Positions 18,656-25,853 of a stretch of 64,000 nucleotides of DNA are shown here, piece after piece. Position 1 is the first letter of the stretch. Each line of letters starts with the position of its first letter. Origin of the DNA: Nocardioidaceae bacterium UBA4001 (lineage in GTDB: Bacteria; Actinomycetota; Actinomycetes; Propionibacteriales; Nocardioidaceae). The stretch spans positions 11,701-75,700 of the forward strand of contig DGBP01000010.1 of NCBI GenBank assembly GCA_002384855.1. Direction: 5' to 3'. The translations under genes were made by a program, and so were the position numbers. Under the pieces are notes generated by a model. That model made no database searches and had not been told where the DNA came from. It saw only the letters and a list, made by a program, of their open reading frames with translations.

Positions 18656-19239
18656 GCCGGACGGCTGTCGAGCCACCACGCGGCGAAGGCGCCGCCGAGC
18701 GCACCGAAGAGGTGGCCCTGCCAGGAGACGCCCGGCTGTCCGGGCAGCACGCCCCACAGCAGGCTGCCGTACAGGAGCAGCAGGATCGCTCCCACGGCGA
18801 TGTGCCCCGCCGACCGCGAGAAGAGCCCGCGCAGGAGCAGGTAGACCAGCCAGCCGAAGGCCAGGATCGACGCGCCGAGGTGCAGGGTGTGCTCGCCGCC
18901 GGTCAGCCAGACGCCGACCCCGCCGACGACCCAGACCAGCGCTGTGACGGCCAGCCACCGGCCGACCCCGGCGAGCAGGATCAGGAAGCCGAAGACGAGC
19001 AGCGGCACGGTGTTGGCGATCAGGTGGCCCCAGCCGGCGTGCAGGACCGGGCCGAAGAGGATCCCGTCGAGCCCCTCCGTCTCGCGCGGCCGGATCCCGG
19101 AGCGGTCGAGCCGGCCGCCGAGGGCGCTGTCGACGAGCTCGACGGCGTAGAGCAGAGCCACGAAGAGCGCGATCACCTGGGCCGCGACGACCGCGCGCGA
19201 GCCGCTGCGCCGCTGGACCTCCTCACCCGACCAGGTCAT
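18607..19239 (-). CDS. Rhomboid family intramembrane protease-like protein
   Basis: Membrane protein of 210 aa with about six transmembrane helices. Rhomboid features are GWGHLIANTVPLLVFG (the H...N helix), LHLGASILAFGWLVYLLLRG (active-site Ser helix) and SWQGHLFGALGGAFAAWWL (catalytic His helix). The usual GxSG is here GASI, so the residue after the Ser is Ile instead of Gly. The Ser-His dyad is kept, but activity is less certain. The ATG at 19239 follows a TACCGT hexamer by 7 nt; a GTG three codons upstream is an alternative. A long structured leader lies upstream (19240-19541). Confidence 0.87.
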   Translation of the reverse strand: MTWSGEEVQRRSGSRAVVAAQVIALFVALLYAVELVDSALGGRLDRSGIRPRETEGLDGILFGPVLHAGWGHLIANTVPLLVFGFLILLAGVGRWLAVTALVWVVGGVGVWLTGGEHTLHLGASILAFGWLVYLLLRGLFSRSAGHIAVGAILLLLYGSLLWGVLPGQPGVSWQGHLFGALGGAFAAWWLDSRPAQGASRSMTQPTSPRR

Positions 19240-19246
19240 GCCGTCC

Positions 19247-19252
19247 ACGGTA
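19247..19252 (-). promoter_or_regulatory. Candidate -10 box for the rhomboid gene
   Basis: On the minus strand TACCGT ends 7 nt before the ATG at 19239, the leaderless pattern common in this window. The gene could therefore be transcribed independently of the structured leader further upstream. No SD is visible before the ATG. Confidence 0.45.
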
Positions 19253-19270
19253 GCCAGTGGGAGAAGCAGA

Positions 19271-19340
19271 CGACCCGTAGGCGGGTAGTCGCTCCTGCGA
19301 GCGACTCTCCGGGCGGACGTCCCGGAGCGCCTACGGGTCG
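19271..19340 (-). ncRNA. Perfect three-way-junction RNA-like element (70 nt)
   Basis: A 13-bp perfect inverted repeat (19271-19283 with 19328-19340) encloses two adjacent perfect hairpins: 8 bp with a 4-nt loop (19287-19294/19299-19306) and 7 bp with a 7-nt loop (19307-19313/19321-19327). Only three junction bases (19284-19286) are unpaired apart from the loops, so 56 of 70 nt are paired. Reading the minus strand, it lies downstream of a promoter, mini-ORF and two hairpins, and is followed by a pyrimidine-rich run (TCTGCTTCTC). It could be an attenuator/terminator or the 3' part of a small RNA. Transcription is inferred. Confidence 0.6.
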
Positions 19341-19368
19341 GGTGACTGCTTGGTACTCGCCGGCGCGC

Positions 19369-19416
19369 CCGAGTGATCGGTCGGGACCGGCGCTCGGTGC
19401 GCTGCTAGCGAGCAGC
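19369..19416 (-). other. Two further hairpins of the structured leader
   Basis: The first hairpin, GCTGCT-AGCG-AGCAGC (19401-19416), covers the last codons and stop of the mini-ORF. Next to it, CCGAG (19369-19373) pairs with CTCGG (19393-19397) around an inner CGGTC/GACCG stem (19378-19382/19385-19389). With the three-way junction they make almost the whole 19271-19416 region foldable. Confidence 0.5.
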
Positions 19417-19443
19417 CACCTCACATGTCCGACGGGTATTCAT
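19405..19443 (-). CDS. 12-codon mini-ORF (possible leader peptide)
   Basis: ATG at 19443 to TAG at 19405-19407 encodes MNTRRTCEVAAR. It is too short for normal gene calls. It has the best ribosome site in the region: AGGGAGGTGG (19451-19460), with GGAGGT 9 nt from the ATG. A promoter (TTGTCG, 17 nt, TACCGT) starts transcription about 25 nt upstream. Its stop lies inside a hairpin, followed by a three-way junction and the rhomboid gene. This order fits a translated leader that senses ribosome progress, for example through the RR or C codons. A dual-function small RNA is also possible. The peptide matches no leader I recognise. Confidence 0.4.
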   Translation of the reverse strand: MNTRRTCEVAAR

Positions 19444-19474
19444 CTACGGACCACCTCCCTTCCTGTGTGCGTCC

Positions 19475-19503
19475 ACGGTAGGTCGGTGTCGCGGTGCCGA
19501 CAA
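19475..19503 (-). promoter_or_regulatory. Promoter of the structured leader/mini-ORF transcript
   Basis: On the minus strand, -35 TTGTCG (19498-19503) and -10 TACCGT (19475-19480) are separated by exactly 17 nt. Transcription would start near 19468. The promoter lies just after the alpha-glucosidase stop (19542), so the leader has its own start. Confidence 0.5.
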
Positions 19504-19541
19504 GACATTTGTCCGCCGGCGCAGACCGAGCCGGCGGCGCG

Positions 19542-21146
19542 TCAGACCGGGCGGAACCACGCCGCGCCGTCGGCCGGCAGCAGCCTGTCCTCCACCGGCG
19601 CGCTGGCGAGCACGAGCTCGCCCGCCTCGCCCGGGACGGGAGCGGCGCCGTCCCCGCAGTTGAGGACGCACACGAGACCGTCGCCCCGCAGGAAGGCGAG
19701 CACGTCGTCGCCGGCGTCGAGCATCACGACGTCGTCCGCGAGGTCGTCGGTCACGGCGCGACGGGTCCGGAGCGCCTCGCGGTAGAAGCTCAGCGTGGAG
19801 GAGGGGTCGTCCTGCTGGTCCGCCACGCTCAGCCCGCTCCACGAGTCGGGCTGCGGCAGCCACGTCCGTCCCCCCTCGGGGCCGAAGCCGAACGGCGGCC
19901 GGTCGCCGGACCAGGGGATCGGCACCCGGCAGCCGTCCCGGCCGACGCCGCCGCCACGGAGGTACGTCGGGTCCTGCCGGTCCTCGGGGGCCACCTCCAC
20001 CTCCTCGAGGCCGAGCTCCTCGCCCTGGTACAGGTACGCCCCGCCGGGCAGCGCGAGCATCGTGAGCAGGGCCGCCCTGGCGCGTGCGAGGCCGCGGGGC
20101 CCGCCGCCGTACCTCGTGACGTGGCGGACGACGTCGTGGTTGGAGAGCACCCAGGTGGCCGTGGCGCCGGCCAGGCCGACCGCGTGCAGGCTCTCGTCGA
20201 CGACCTCACGGAACGCCCTCGCCGACCACGGCGCCTGCAGCCAGTGGAAGTTGAACGCCTGCTGCAGCTCGTCGGGGCGGATGTAGCGCGCCATCGACTC
20301 CGGCGTCGCAGTCCAGGCCTCGGCGATCGCCATCCGGTCGCCGTCGTACTCCTCGAGGATTCGGCGCCAGCGGCGGTAGACGTCGTGGACCTGGGGCTGG
20401 TCCCACATGGGAAAGCTGGTCGCGCCGAGGTTGCGGATCTCGTCGTCGTCGAGGTCGGCCATCTCCTGCGGCGTGTAGAGGCCGTGGGCGACGTCGATGC
20501 GGAAGCCGTCGACGCCGCGGTCGAGCCAGAAGCGCAGGATCGACTCGAACTCGTCCCCGACCGCGGGGTTCCACCAGTTCAGGTCCGGCTGGGTGGAGTC
20601 GAACATGTGGAGGTACCACTGGCCGTCGGAGACCCGGGTCCAGGCCGGACCGCCGAACACCGAGCGCCAGTTGTTCGGGGGCTCGGAGCCGTCCGGTCCG
20701 GTGCCGTCGCGGAAGACGTAGAGGTCGCGCTCGGGGCTGTCCGGCGCGGCGTGGAGGGCACGCTGGAACCACGCGTGCTCGACGGAGGTGTGGTTCGGGA
20801 CCAGGTCGACGATCACCTTCAGACCGAGCCCGTGGGCCTTCTCCAGCATCGAGTCGAAGTCGTCGAGCGACCCGAACAGCCGGTCCACGTCGCGGTAGTC
20901 GGCGACGTCGTACCCGTGGTCGTTCTGCGGGGAGGTGTAGAACGGCGTGATCCACACCGCGTCGACGCCGAGGTCGGCGAGGTAGGGCAGCCGCTGCTCG
21001 ATGCCGGTCATGTCGCCGACGCCGTCCCCGTCGGAGTCGGCGAAGCTGCGGATGTAGACCTGGTAGCACACGGAGTGCTTCCACCAGGGGGACGTGGCGG
21101 GCGTGGTGGCCCGAGGGACAGCAGAGGGGTTAGAGGCGATTTGCAC
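19542..21146 (-). CDS. Alpha-glucosidase (GH13 family)
   Basis: Cytoplasmic glycoside hydrolase of 534 aa acting on maltose, isomaltose or related alpha-glucosides. It has a GH13 TIM barrel: HSVCYQVYIRSFADSDGDGVGD, VDAVWITPFYTSP, LVPNHTS, GFRIDVAHGL (nucleophile Asp), MAIAEAW (acid/base Glu) and VLSNHDVVRH (third acid). A C-terminal beta domain holds WLPQPDSWSGLSVADQQDD. No signal peptide. The GTG at 21146 is preferred over an upstream TTG because TTGACA-18 nt-TGGGAT ends 6 nt before it, giving a leaderless start. It lies 41 bp downstream of the hot-dog gene. Confidence 0.93.
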   Translation of the reverse strand: MQIASNPSAVPRATTPATSPWWKHSVCYQVYIRSFADSDGDGVGDMTGIEQRLPYLADLGVDAVWITPFYTSPQNDHGYDVADYRDVDRLFGSLDDFDSMLEKAHGLGLKVIVDLVPNHTSVEHAWFQRALHAAPDSPERDLYVFRDGTGPDGSEPPNNWRSVFGGPAWTRVSDGQWYLHMFDSTQPDLNWWNPAVGDEFESILRFWLDRGVDGFRIDVAHGLYTPQEMADLDDDEIRNLGATSFPMWDQPQVHDVYRRWRRILEEYDGDRMAIAEAWTATPESMARYIRPDELQQAFNFHWLQAPWSARAFREVVDESLHAVGLAGATATWVLSNHDVVRHVTRYGGGPRGLARARAALLTMLALPGGAYLYQGEELGLEEVEVAPEDRQDPTYLRGGGVGRDGCRVPIPWSGDRPPFGFGPEGGRTWLPQPDSWSGLSVADQQDDPSSTLSFYREALRTRRAVTDDLADDVVMLDAGDDVLAFLRGDGLVCVLNCGDGAAPVPGEAGELVLASAPVEDRLLPADGAAWFRPV

Positions 21147-21152
21147 GTTCCA

Positions 21153-21182
21153 ATCCCAGGTGAGGGGACGGGGCCGTGTCAA
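21153..21182 (-). promoter_or_regulatory. Promoter of alpha-glucosidase, leaderless
   Basis: A consensus -35 TTGACA (21177-21182) and -10 TGGGAT (21153-21158) are separated by 18 nt on the minus strand. The -10 ends 6 nt before the GTG at 21146. It is the only near-consensus -35 seen next to this type of -10 in the window, and it shows the gene is not wholly dependent on upstream read-through. Confidence 0.6.
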
Positions 21183-21187
21183 ACCGC

Positions 21188-21958
21188 TCAGCCGAAGGCG
21201 GCGGGGTCGACCGCGATCCAGGTGTGCCGCGCCCGGGCCACGATCCGGCCGTCGGAGTCGTAGATCGTGCTCGCGGTGAAGGTCTTGCGGCCCTCGGTCG
21301 ACAGCTCAGCGCCGACCACGACGTGCCGCTCCCCGACCACGGGCAGCGCATCGACGCGGGCGGCGATCCGGCCCAGCACCATCGGGCGGCCCTCCAGGTC
21401 CGTCGTCCACCCGCCGACGCAGTCCAGGGCCGCCCAGGTCGTGGCGAGGTTCACCCGCTGGACCCCGGGGTCGAGCAGGTCGGAGGCCTCCGCGAGGCTC
21501 TCGTGCGGCACCCACACGGACGCGACCCGGCCGTCGCCGACGGGGCCGGGGAAGATCCGCAGCCCGTCGCCCTCGGCACGCTCCGGCCCACAGGCGAAGC
21601 AGCGCGGGAACGGGTGGCTGCGCAGCCCCGGGTAGTCCGCCATCACCTCGGCCGCCTGTTCCGAGGACACCTCGTCGACCGGGGAGAGCTCTTCGGCGGT
21701 GCACCGCGCCTCGGCGACCAGTGCGTCGCCGTCCAGGAGCTGCGCCGACGGCACGTCGTCGAGGTGCAGCACGGTCAGGTCGGTCTCGAGCGGTGGCGGC
21801 ACCCGCAGGGTCACCTCGACCACCGGGCACTCCGGGTCGAGGTGGGGGTGGCCGGCGAGGCGCTCGGCGAGCAGGCCGGCGGTGTAGCCGCCGTTGCCCG
21901 AGCGGCTCGGGCCGCAGAAGCGGGCGGGGATCTGCAGGGCGCCGTCAGTGGCGGGCAT
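21188..21958 (-). CDS. Hot-dog-fold thioesterase-like protein
   Basis: Conserved protein of 256 aa that looks like a double hot-dog domain. The N-terminal half has RSGNGGYTAGLLAERLAGH and VEVTLRVPPPLETDL; the C-terminal half has CVGGWTTDLEGRPMVLGRIAARVD and VGERHVVVGAELSTEGRKTF. A central Cys pair, PRCFACGPE, is distinctive. Such proteins hydrolyse or bind acyl-thioesters, but no catalytic residue is certain. The ATG lies 6 nt after the photolyase stop, suggesting coupling. Confidence 0.7.
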   Translation of the reverse strand: MPATDGALQIPARFCGPSRSGNGGYTAGLLAERLAGHPHLDPECPVVEVTLRVPPPLETDLTVLHLDDVPSAQLLDGDALVAEARCTAEELSPVDEVSSEQAAEVMADYPGLRSHPFPRCFACGPERAEGDGLRIFPGPVGDGRVASVWVPHESLAEASDLLDPGVQRVNLATTWAALDCVGGWTTDLEGRPMVLGRIAARVDALPVVGERHVVVGAELSTEGRKTFTASTIYDSDGRIVARARHTWIAVDPAAFG

Positions 21959-21964
21959 CGTGCA

Positions 21965-23314
21965 TCAGCTCTTCATCCGGTCGAGTCGTGCGAGCGCCTC
22001 ACGGCGCTCCTCGGCGTGGTCGACCATGGGCGGCGGGTAGCCCTCGGGCAGTCCACCGGGCCGGGTCGAGGGGTCATGAATGTACGCCGTCTCGACGTCG
22101 GCGAGCTCGGCGACCCACCGGCGGACGTAGTGGCCGTCGGGGTCGAACCTCTTCCCCTGAGAGGTCGGGTTGAAGACCCGGAAGTACGGCGCCGCGTCGG
22201 TGCCGCAGCCGGCCACCCACTGCCAGCCGTGCTGGTTCGACGCGAGGTCCCCGTCGACGAGCCAGGTCATGAAGTGGCGTGCGCCGTGCTGCCACTCGAG
22301 GTGCAGGTCCTTGACCAGGAAGCTCGCCACGATCATCCGGACCCGGTTGTGCATCCATCCGGTGGCGCGGAGCTGGCGCATGCCCGCGTCGACGATCGGG
22401 AAGCCGGTGCGTCCCTCGGCCCAGGCGGCGAGAGCGTCGCCGGGCTCGTCGTACTCCATGTGCGCGTACTCGCCACGGAGGTACTCCCGTGCGGTCTCGG
22501 GGCATCGGTGCAGGACGTCGGCGTAGAACTCCCGCCAGGCGAGCTCGGTGCGGTACGTCGCCGCGCCCCTGCTGCGTCGGTGGCCGAGGTCGGCCAGCAT
22601 CGTCCGGGGATGGATCTCGCCCCACTTGAGGTGGACCGACATGCGCGAGGTGCCGTCGAGGTCGGGGCGGTCGCGCGCCTCGTCGTACTCCCCGACGGCG
22701 TCGAGGAACTCCTGCCACCGCCGCCGGGCGGCCCCCTCGCCCGCCGGGGGCAGCGTGAGGCCCTCGGGGACCGGGGCGTCCGGGACGCCGTCGGAGGGGG
22801 CGTCGACCCAGGACTGGTTCCGGGACGGATGGTCGGCCGGTCCGCGCCAGCCGTGGTCGGCCCAGGCCCGGGCGTACGGCGTGAACACCTTGTACCCCCC
22901 GCCGCTGCCGTTCACGACCCGGCCGGGCGCCACGGCGTAGGGCGAGCCCGTGTGGCGCAGCTCGGCGTCCCGGCCGGCCAGCGCGCGTGCCACGGCCTCG
23001 TCGCGGCGGACGCCGTACGGCCCGAAGTCGGCCGAGACGTGCACCGACGTCGCTCCCACCTCGTCGGCGGCCCGGACGACCTCGCGCACCGGGTCCCCGC
23101 GCCGGACCACGAGCCGGCCGTCGAGGGACTCGTCGAGCGCAGCCAGGGAGGCGGCCAGGTAGGCGCGACGCGCAGGGCCGGAGGCGGTCCACAGGCGGGG
23201 GTCGACCACGAACAGCGGCAGCACCTCGGCGGGTCCGGCGCAGGCCTCGAGAAGGGCCGGGTTGTCCTCGAGGCGGAGGTCGCGGCGGAACCACATCACG
23301 GAGGGTGCGCTCAT
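21965..23314 (-). CDS. phr: Deoxyribodipyrimidine photolyase
   Basis: Light-driven DNA repair flavoprotein of 449 aa that splits cyclobutane pyrimidine dimers. The N-terminal antenna domain begins SAPSVMWFRRDLRLEDNPAL. The FAD/DNA-binding domain has TELAWREFYADVLH, GRTGFPIVDAGMRQLRATGWMHNRVRM, DLHLEWQHGARHFMTWLVDGDLASN and GWQWVAGCGTDAAPYFRVFNP. These match class I CPD photolyases, including the conserved Trp and Asn around FAD. The ATG at 23314 begins at the conserved antenna strand; the longer frame is not used. It is divergent from ideR and upstream of the hot-dog gene. Confidence 0.95.
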   Translation of the reverse strand: MSAPSVMWFRRDLRLEDNPALLEACAGPAEVLPLFVVDPRLWTASGPARRAYLAASLAALDESLDGRLVVRRGDPVREVVRAADEVGATSVHVSADFGPYGVRRDEAVARALAGRDAELRHTGSPYAVAPGRVVNGSGGGYKVFTPYARAWADHGWRGPADHPSRNQSWVDAPSDGVPDAPVPEGLTLPPAGEGAARRRWQEFLDAVGEYDEARDRPDLDGTSRMSVHLKWGEIHPRTMLADLGHRRSRGAATYRTELAWREFYADVLHRCPETAREYLRGEYAHMEYDEPGDALAAWAEGRTGFPIVDAGMRQLRATGWMHNRVRMIVASFLVKDLHLEWQHGARHFMTWLVDGDLASNQHGWQWVAGCGTDAAPYFRVFNPTSQGKRFDPDGHYVRRWVAELADVETAYIHDPSTRPGGLPEGYPPPMVDHAEERREALARLDRMKS

Positions 23315-23361
23315 CGCGTCCACTGTGCCAGCCTCCGCGCCACTAGGACACAATGACCGGT

Positions 23362-24051
23362 GTGAGCGACCTCATCGACACCACGGAGATGTACCTGCGC
23401 ACGGTCTTCGAGCTCCAGGAGGAGGGGATCGTGCCGTTGCGGGCGCGCATCGCCGAGCGCCTGCACCAGAGCGGCCCGACGGTGTCCCAGACCGTGGCGC
23501 GGATGGAGCGCGACGGCCTGCTGACCGTGGAGGGGGACCGTCACCTGCAGCTCACCCCGGAGGGTCTCCGGCTGGCCACCCGCGTCATGCGCAAGCACCG
23601 ACTGGCCGAGCGGCTGCTCACCGACGTGATCGGGCTGGACTGGGAGCTGGTGCACGCCGAGGCGTGCCGGTGGGAGCACGTGATGTCGGAGACGGTCGAG
23701 CGCCGCCTCCTCGAGATCCTGGACCACCCCATCGAGTCGCCCTACGGCAACCCCATCCCCGGGCTCCACGAGCTCGGTGAGGTCGAGCAGGGTGAGGACT
23801 TCCGCCAGGACGTCGAGCCGCTCGCCGAGGTGGCGACCGACGGTGACCAGGTGCGTGTCCTGGTGCGTCGGATCAGCGAGCCGATCCAGACCGACGAGGC
23901 GCTCATGGCGGCGCTGCGCCGGGTCGGCGCGCTGCCCGACAAGGTCGTGACGGTGACCGAGGGCGCCGGCGGGATCCTCGTCGGCAGCGGGGGCGAGACG
24001 ATGGAGATCGACCGCGAGGCCGCCTCGCACGTGTTCGTCCGCCGCCTCTGA
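23362..24051 (+). CDS. ideR: Iron-dependent regulator, DtxR/IdeR family
   Basis: Metal-dependent repressor of 229 aa. The N-terminal winged helix is LIDTTEMYLRTVFELQEEG and LHQSGPTVSQTVARMERDGLL. Dimerisation and metal ligands lie in MRKHRLAERLLTDVIGLDW and HAEACRWEHVMSETVE (Cys, Glu, His), with Met in TTEMYLR. A third SH3-like domain ends the protein. This is the full-length three-domain form that represses iron-uptake genes when Fe2+ is bound. The GTG at 23362 aligns with family starts and lies 7 nt after CACAAT; the ATG at 23353 would add three residues. Confidence 0.93.
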   Translation: MSDLIDTTEMYLRTVFELQEEGIVPLRARIAERLHQSGPTVSQTVARMERDGLLTVEGDRHLQLTPEGLRLATRVMRKHRLAERLLTDVIGLDWELVHAEACRWEHVMSETVERRLLEILDHPIESPYGNPIPGLHELGEVEQGEDFRQDVEPLAEVATDGDQVRVLVRRISEPIQTDEALMAALRRVGALPDKVVTVTEGAGGILVGSGGETMEIDREAASHVFVRRL

Positions 24052-24061
24052 CTCGTAGACA

Positions 24062-24131
24062 GACATGCACAACCGCCGCGTCGGGGCGGGCTCAGGCTCG
24101 GCGCCGGCGCCGTGGACGAGTTGTGCATGTC
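24062..24131. repeat. Second 70-nt junction-like palindrome
   Basis: A 12-bp perfect inverted repeat (24062-24073 with 24120-24131, arm GACATGCACAAC) encloses a 4-bp hairpin (24074-24077/24085-24088) and a 5-bp hairpin (24099-24103/24108-24112). Beyond a 4x4 internal loop, TCGTA (24053-24057) pairs with TACGA (24136-24140). Its length and three-helix plan match the 19271-19340 element, but the sequence is unrelated. It lies between ideR and the next co-directional gene, so it may be a terminator without a U-tract, or a leader structure. Confidence 0.55.
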
Positions 24132-24162
24132 GGCGTACGACGGCTCTGGTTGGATGGGGCGC

Positions 24163-25068
24163 ATGGTGCGGGAGGGGCCACAGATCGACGTCGTCGGCCT
24201 GACCAAGACGTTCGGGGGACTGGTCGCGGTCGACGACCTCAGCTTCTCCGTGCGTCCTGGTGTCGTCACCGGCTTTCTCGGCCCCAACGGGTCCGGCAAG
24301 ACCACCACGCTGCGGTGCGTGCTCGGCCTGCTCCACCCGACGTCGGGGAGCACGACGATCGGCGGGGTGCCCTACCGCGAGCTCGCGGACCCGGTCGGCA
24401 CCGTCGGGGCGGCCCTGGAGGCCTCGAGCTTCCACCCCGGCCGGTCGGCCCGCGCGCACCTGGAGGTGATGGCGATCGGAGTCGGCATCGACACCGGCCG
24501 GGCGCGGCAGGTCCTGGACATGGTGGGCCTCGGCGAGGTGGCCGACAAGCGGGTCGGCGGGTTCAGCCTCGGCATGCGACAGCGGCTCGGCCTCGCCGCC
24601 GCCCTTCTCGGTGACCCGGAGGTGCTGGTCCTCGACGAGCCGGCGAACGGGCTCGACCCGGCCGGCATCGCCTGGCTCCGGGAGTTCCTGCGGGCCCTGG
24701 CCCGGGAGGGCCGCACGGTCCTGGTCGCCAGCCACGTGCTCAGCGAGGTGCAGCAGACCGTGGACGAGGTCGTCGTGCTCTCCCGCGGCCGGCTGGTGCG
24801 CCAGGGCACCCTCGAGCAGCTCGACAGCGGTCCGCGCGAGGTGCTCGTGCGGACGCCCCGGCCCGACCTCCTGCACGAGGCGCTGGCGGGCCGGCCGATG
24901 CAGGTCGTCGGCACCGACGCCGAGGGCCGGACCCGGGTGGTCGGGGGGTCGACCGCCGACGTGGGCCACGCGGCCTTCGAGGCGGGCGTCGAGCTGCACG
25001 AGCTCGTCGCGGAGCCGAGCCACCTGGAGCGTGTGTTCCTGGAGCTGACCGAGGGGGGAGCGGCGTGA
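24163..25068 (+). CDS. ABC transporter ATP-binding protein
   Basis: ATPase of 301 aa. It has Walker A GPNGSGKTTTL, signature GFSLGMRQRLGLAAALLG, Walker B VLVLDEPANGLDPAGI and H-loop VASHVLSEVQQT. The last about 80 residues are an accessory domain typical of ABC-2 exporters. The ATG at 24163 has GGATGGGG upstream; the open frame begins further 5' inside the palindromic element and was rejected. The permease start overlaps its stop (GTGA), so the pair is translationally coupled. Substrate unknown. Confidence 0.92.
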   Translation: MVREGPQIDVVGLTKTFGGLVAVDDLSFSVRPGVVTGFLGPNGSGKTTTLRCVLGLLHPTSGSTTIGGVPYRELADPVGTVGAALEASSFHPGRSARAHLEVMAIGVGIDTGRARQVLDMVGLGEVADKRVGGFSLGMRQRLGLAAALLGDPEVLVLDEPANGLDPAGIAWLREFLRALAREGRTVLVASHVLSEVQQTVDEVVVLSRGRLVRQGTLEQLDSGPREVLVRTPRPDLLHEALAGRPMQVVGTDAEGRTRVVGGSTADVGHAAFEAGVELHELVAEPSHLERVFLELTEGGAA

Positions 25069-25853
25069 CGGCGCTGGTGCGGGCGGAGCTGAGGAAGGTC
25101 CTGTCGACCCGGCTGTGGTGGGGGCTGCTGATCGGTGCGCTCGCCTTCAGCGCCCTCCAGTCGGGCGTCACGGCGGCGTTCTCGGGAATGGAGGCGGGGC
25201 CGGTCCAGCCCGCGCTGCCCGGGCTGGACACCGCGGAGGCGGTGCGGTCGGTCTACCCGCTGTCGATGGTGACCGGGACCTACATGTTCGCGCTCGTGCT
25301 CGGCATCACCGGGATGACCGGGGAGTACCGGTACCAGACGATCACCTCGACGTTCCTGGTCTCCCCGAGACGGGCGCGGGTCGTCGTGGCGAAGGTCCTG
25401 GCCCACGCGCTCGTCGGCGCCGGGTTCGCCGTCGCCGGTCTGCTCACCGTGCTCGTCGTCGGGGGCACGGTGATGAGCCTGCGCGGCCACGGTCTCGGCC
25501 TCGATGCGGAGCGGTTGTGGCCGACGATGGGGCTGGCGGTCCTGGCGGTCGCGACGTGGACGGTCGTGGGCATCGGGGTGGGGACCCTGATCCGCAGCCA
25601 GATCGTGGCCATCGTGCTCGCCCTGCTGTTCACGTTCCTGATCGAGCCGCTGGTCTCGCTCGCCGCGGCGGCCGCCGGGTTGGACCAAGTGGCCCGGTGG
25701 CTGCCGGGCAACGCCTCGTCGGCGCTGATGGCGCCGGGCGACACGATGCTCGACTACCTCGACTGGTGGGCGGGGGGCCTGGTGCTGCTCGGCTACGGAC
25801 TGGTGCTCGCCGGGCTCGGCGTGGTGCTGTCGGTGCGCCGCGACGTCTCCTGA
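25065..25853 (+). CDS. ABC-2 type transporter permease
   Basis: Membrane protein of 262 aa with six predicted helices. It opens with ALVRAELRKVLSTRLWWGLL, the amphipathic entry helix typical of ABC-2 permeases. GEYRYQTITSTFLVSPRRARVVVAK is the coupling-helix region. It starts at the GTG overlapping the ATPase stop and probably forms a dimer bound to it. The last 61 bp overlap the 3' end of the convergent sirtuin gene. Confidence 0.9.
   Translation: MTALVRAELRKVLSTRLWWGLLIGALAFSALQSGVTAAFSGMEAGPVQPALPGLDTAEAVRSVYPLSMVTGTYMFALVLGITGMTGEYRYQTITSTFLVSPRRARVVVAKVLAHALVGAGFAVAGLLTVLVVGGTVMSLRGHGLGLDAERLWPTMGLAVLAVATWTVVGIGVGTLIRSQIVAIVLALLFTFLIEPLVSLAAAAAGLDQVARWLPGNASSALMAPGDTMLDYLDWWAGGLVLLGYGLVLAGLGVVLSVRRDVS

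Noticed and set aside
24112..24162. Longer N-terminus of the ABC ATPase starting MDELCMSAYDG
   Set aside because: It lies inside the palindromic element and is not part of the ATPase fold; ATG 24163 has a GGATGGGG site.
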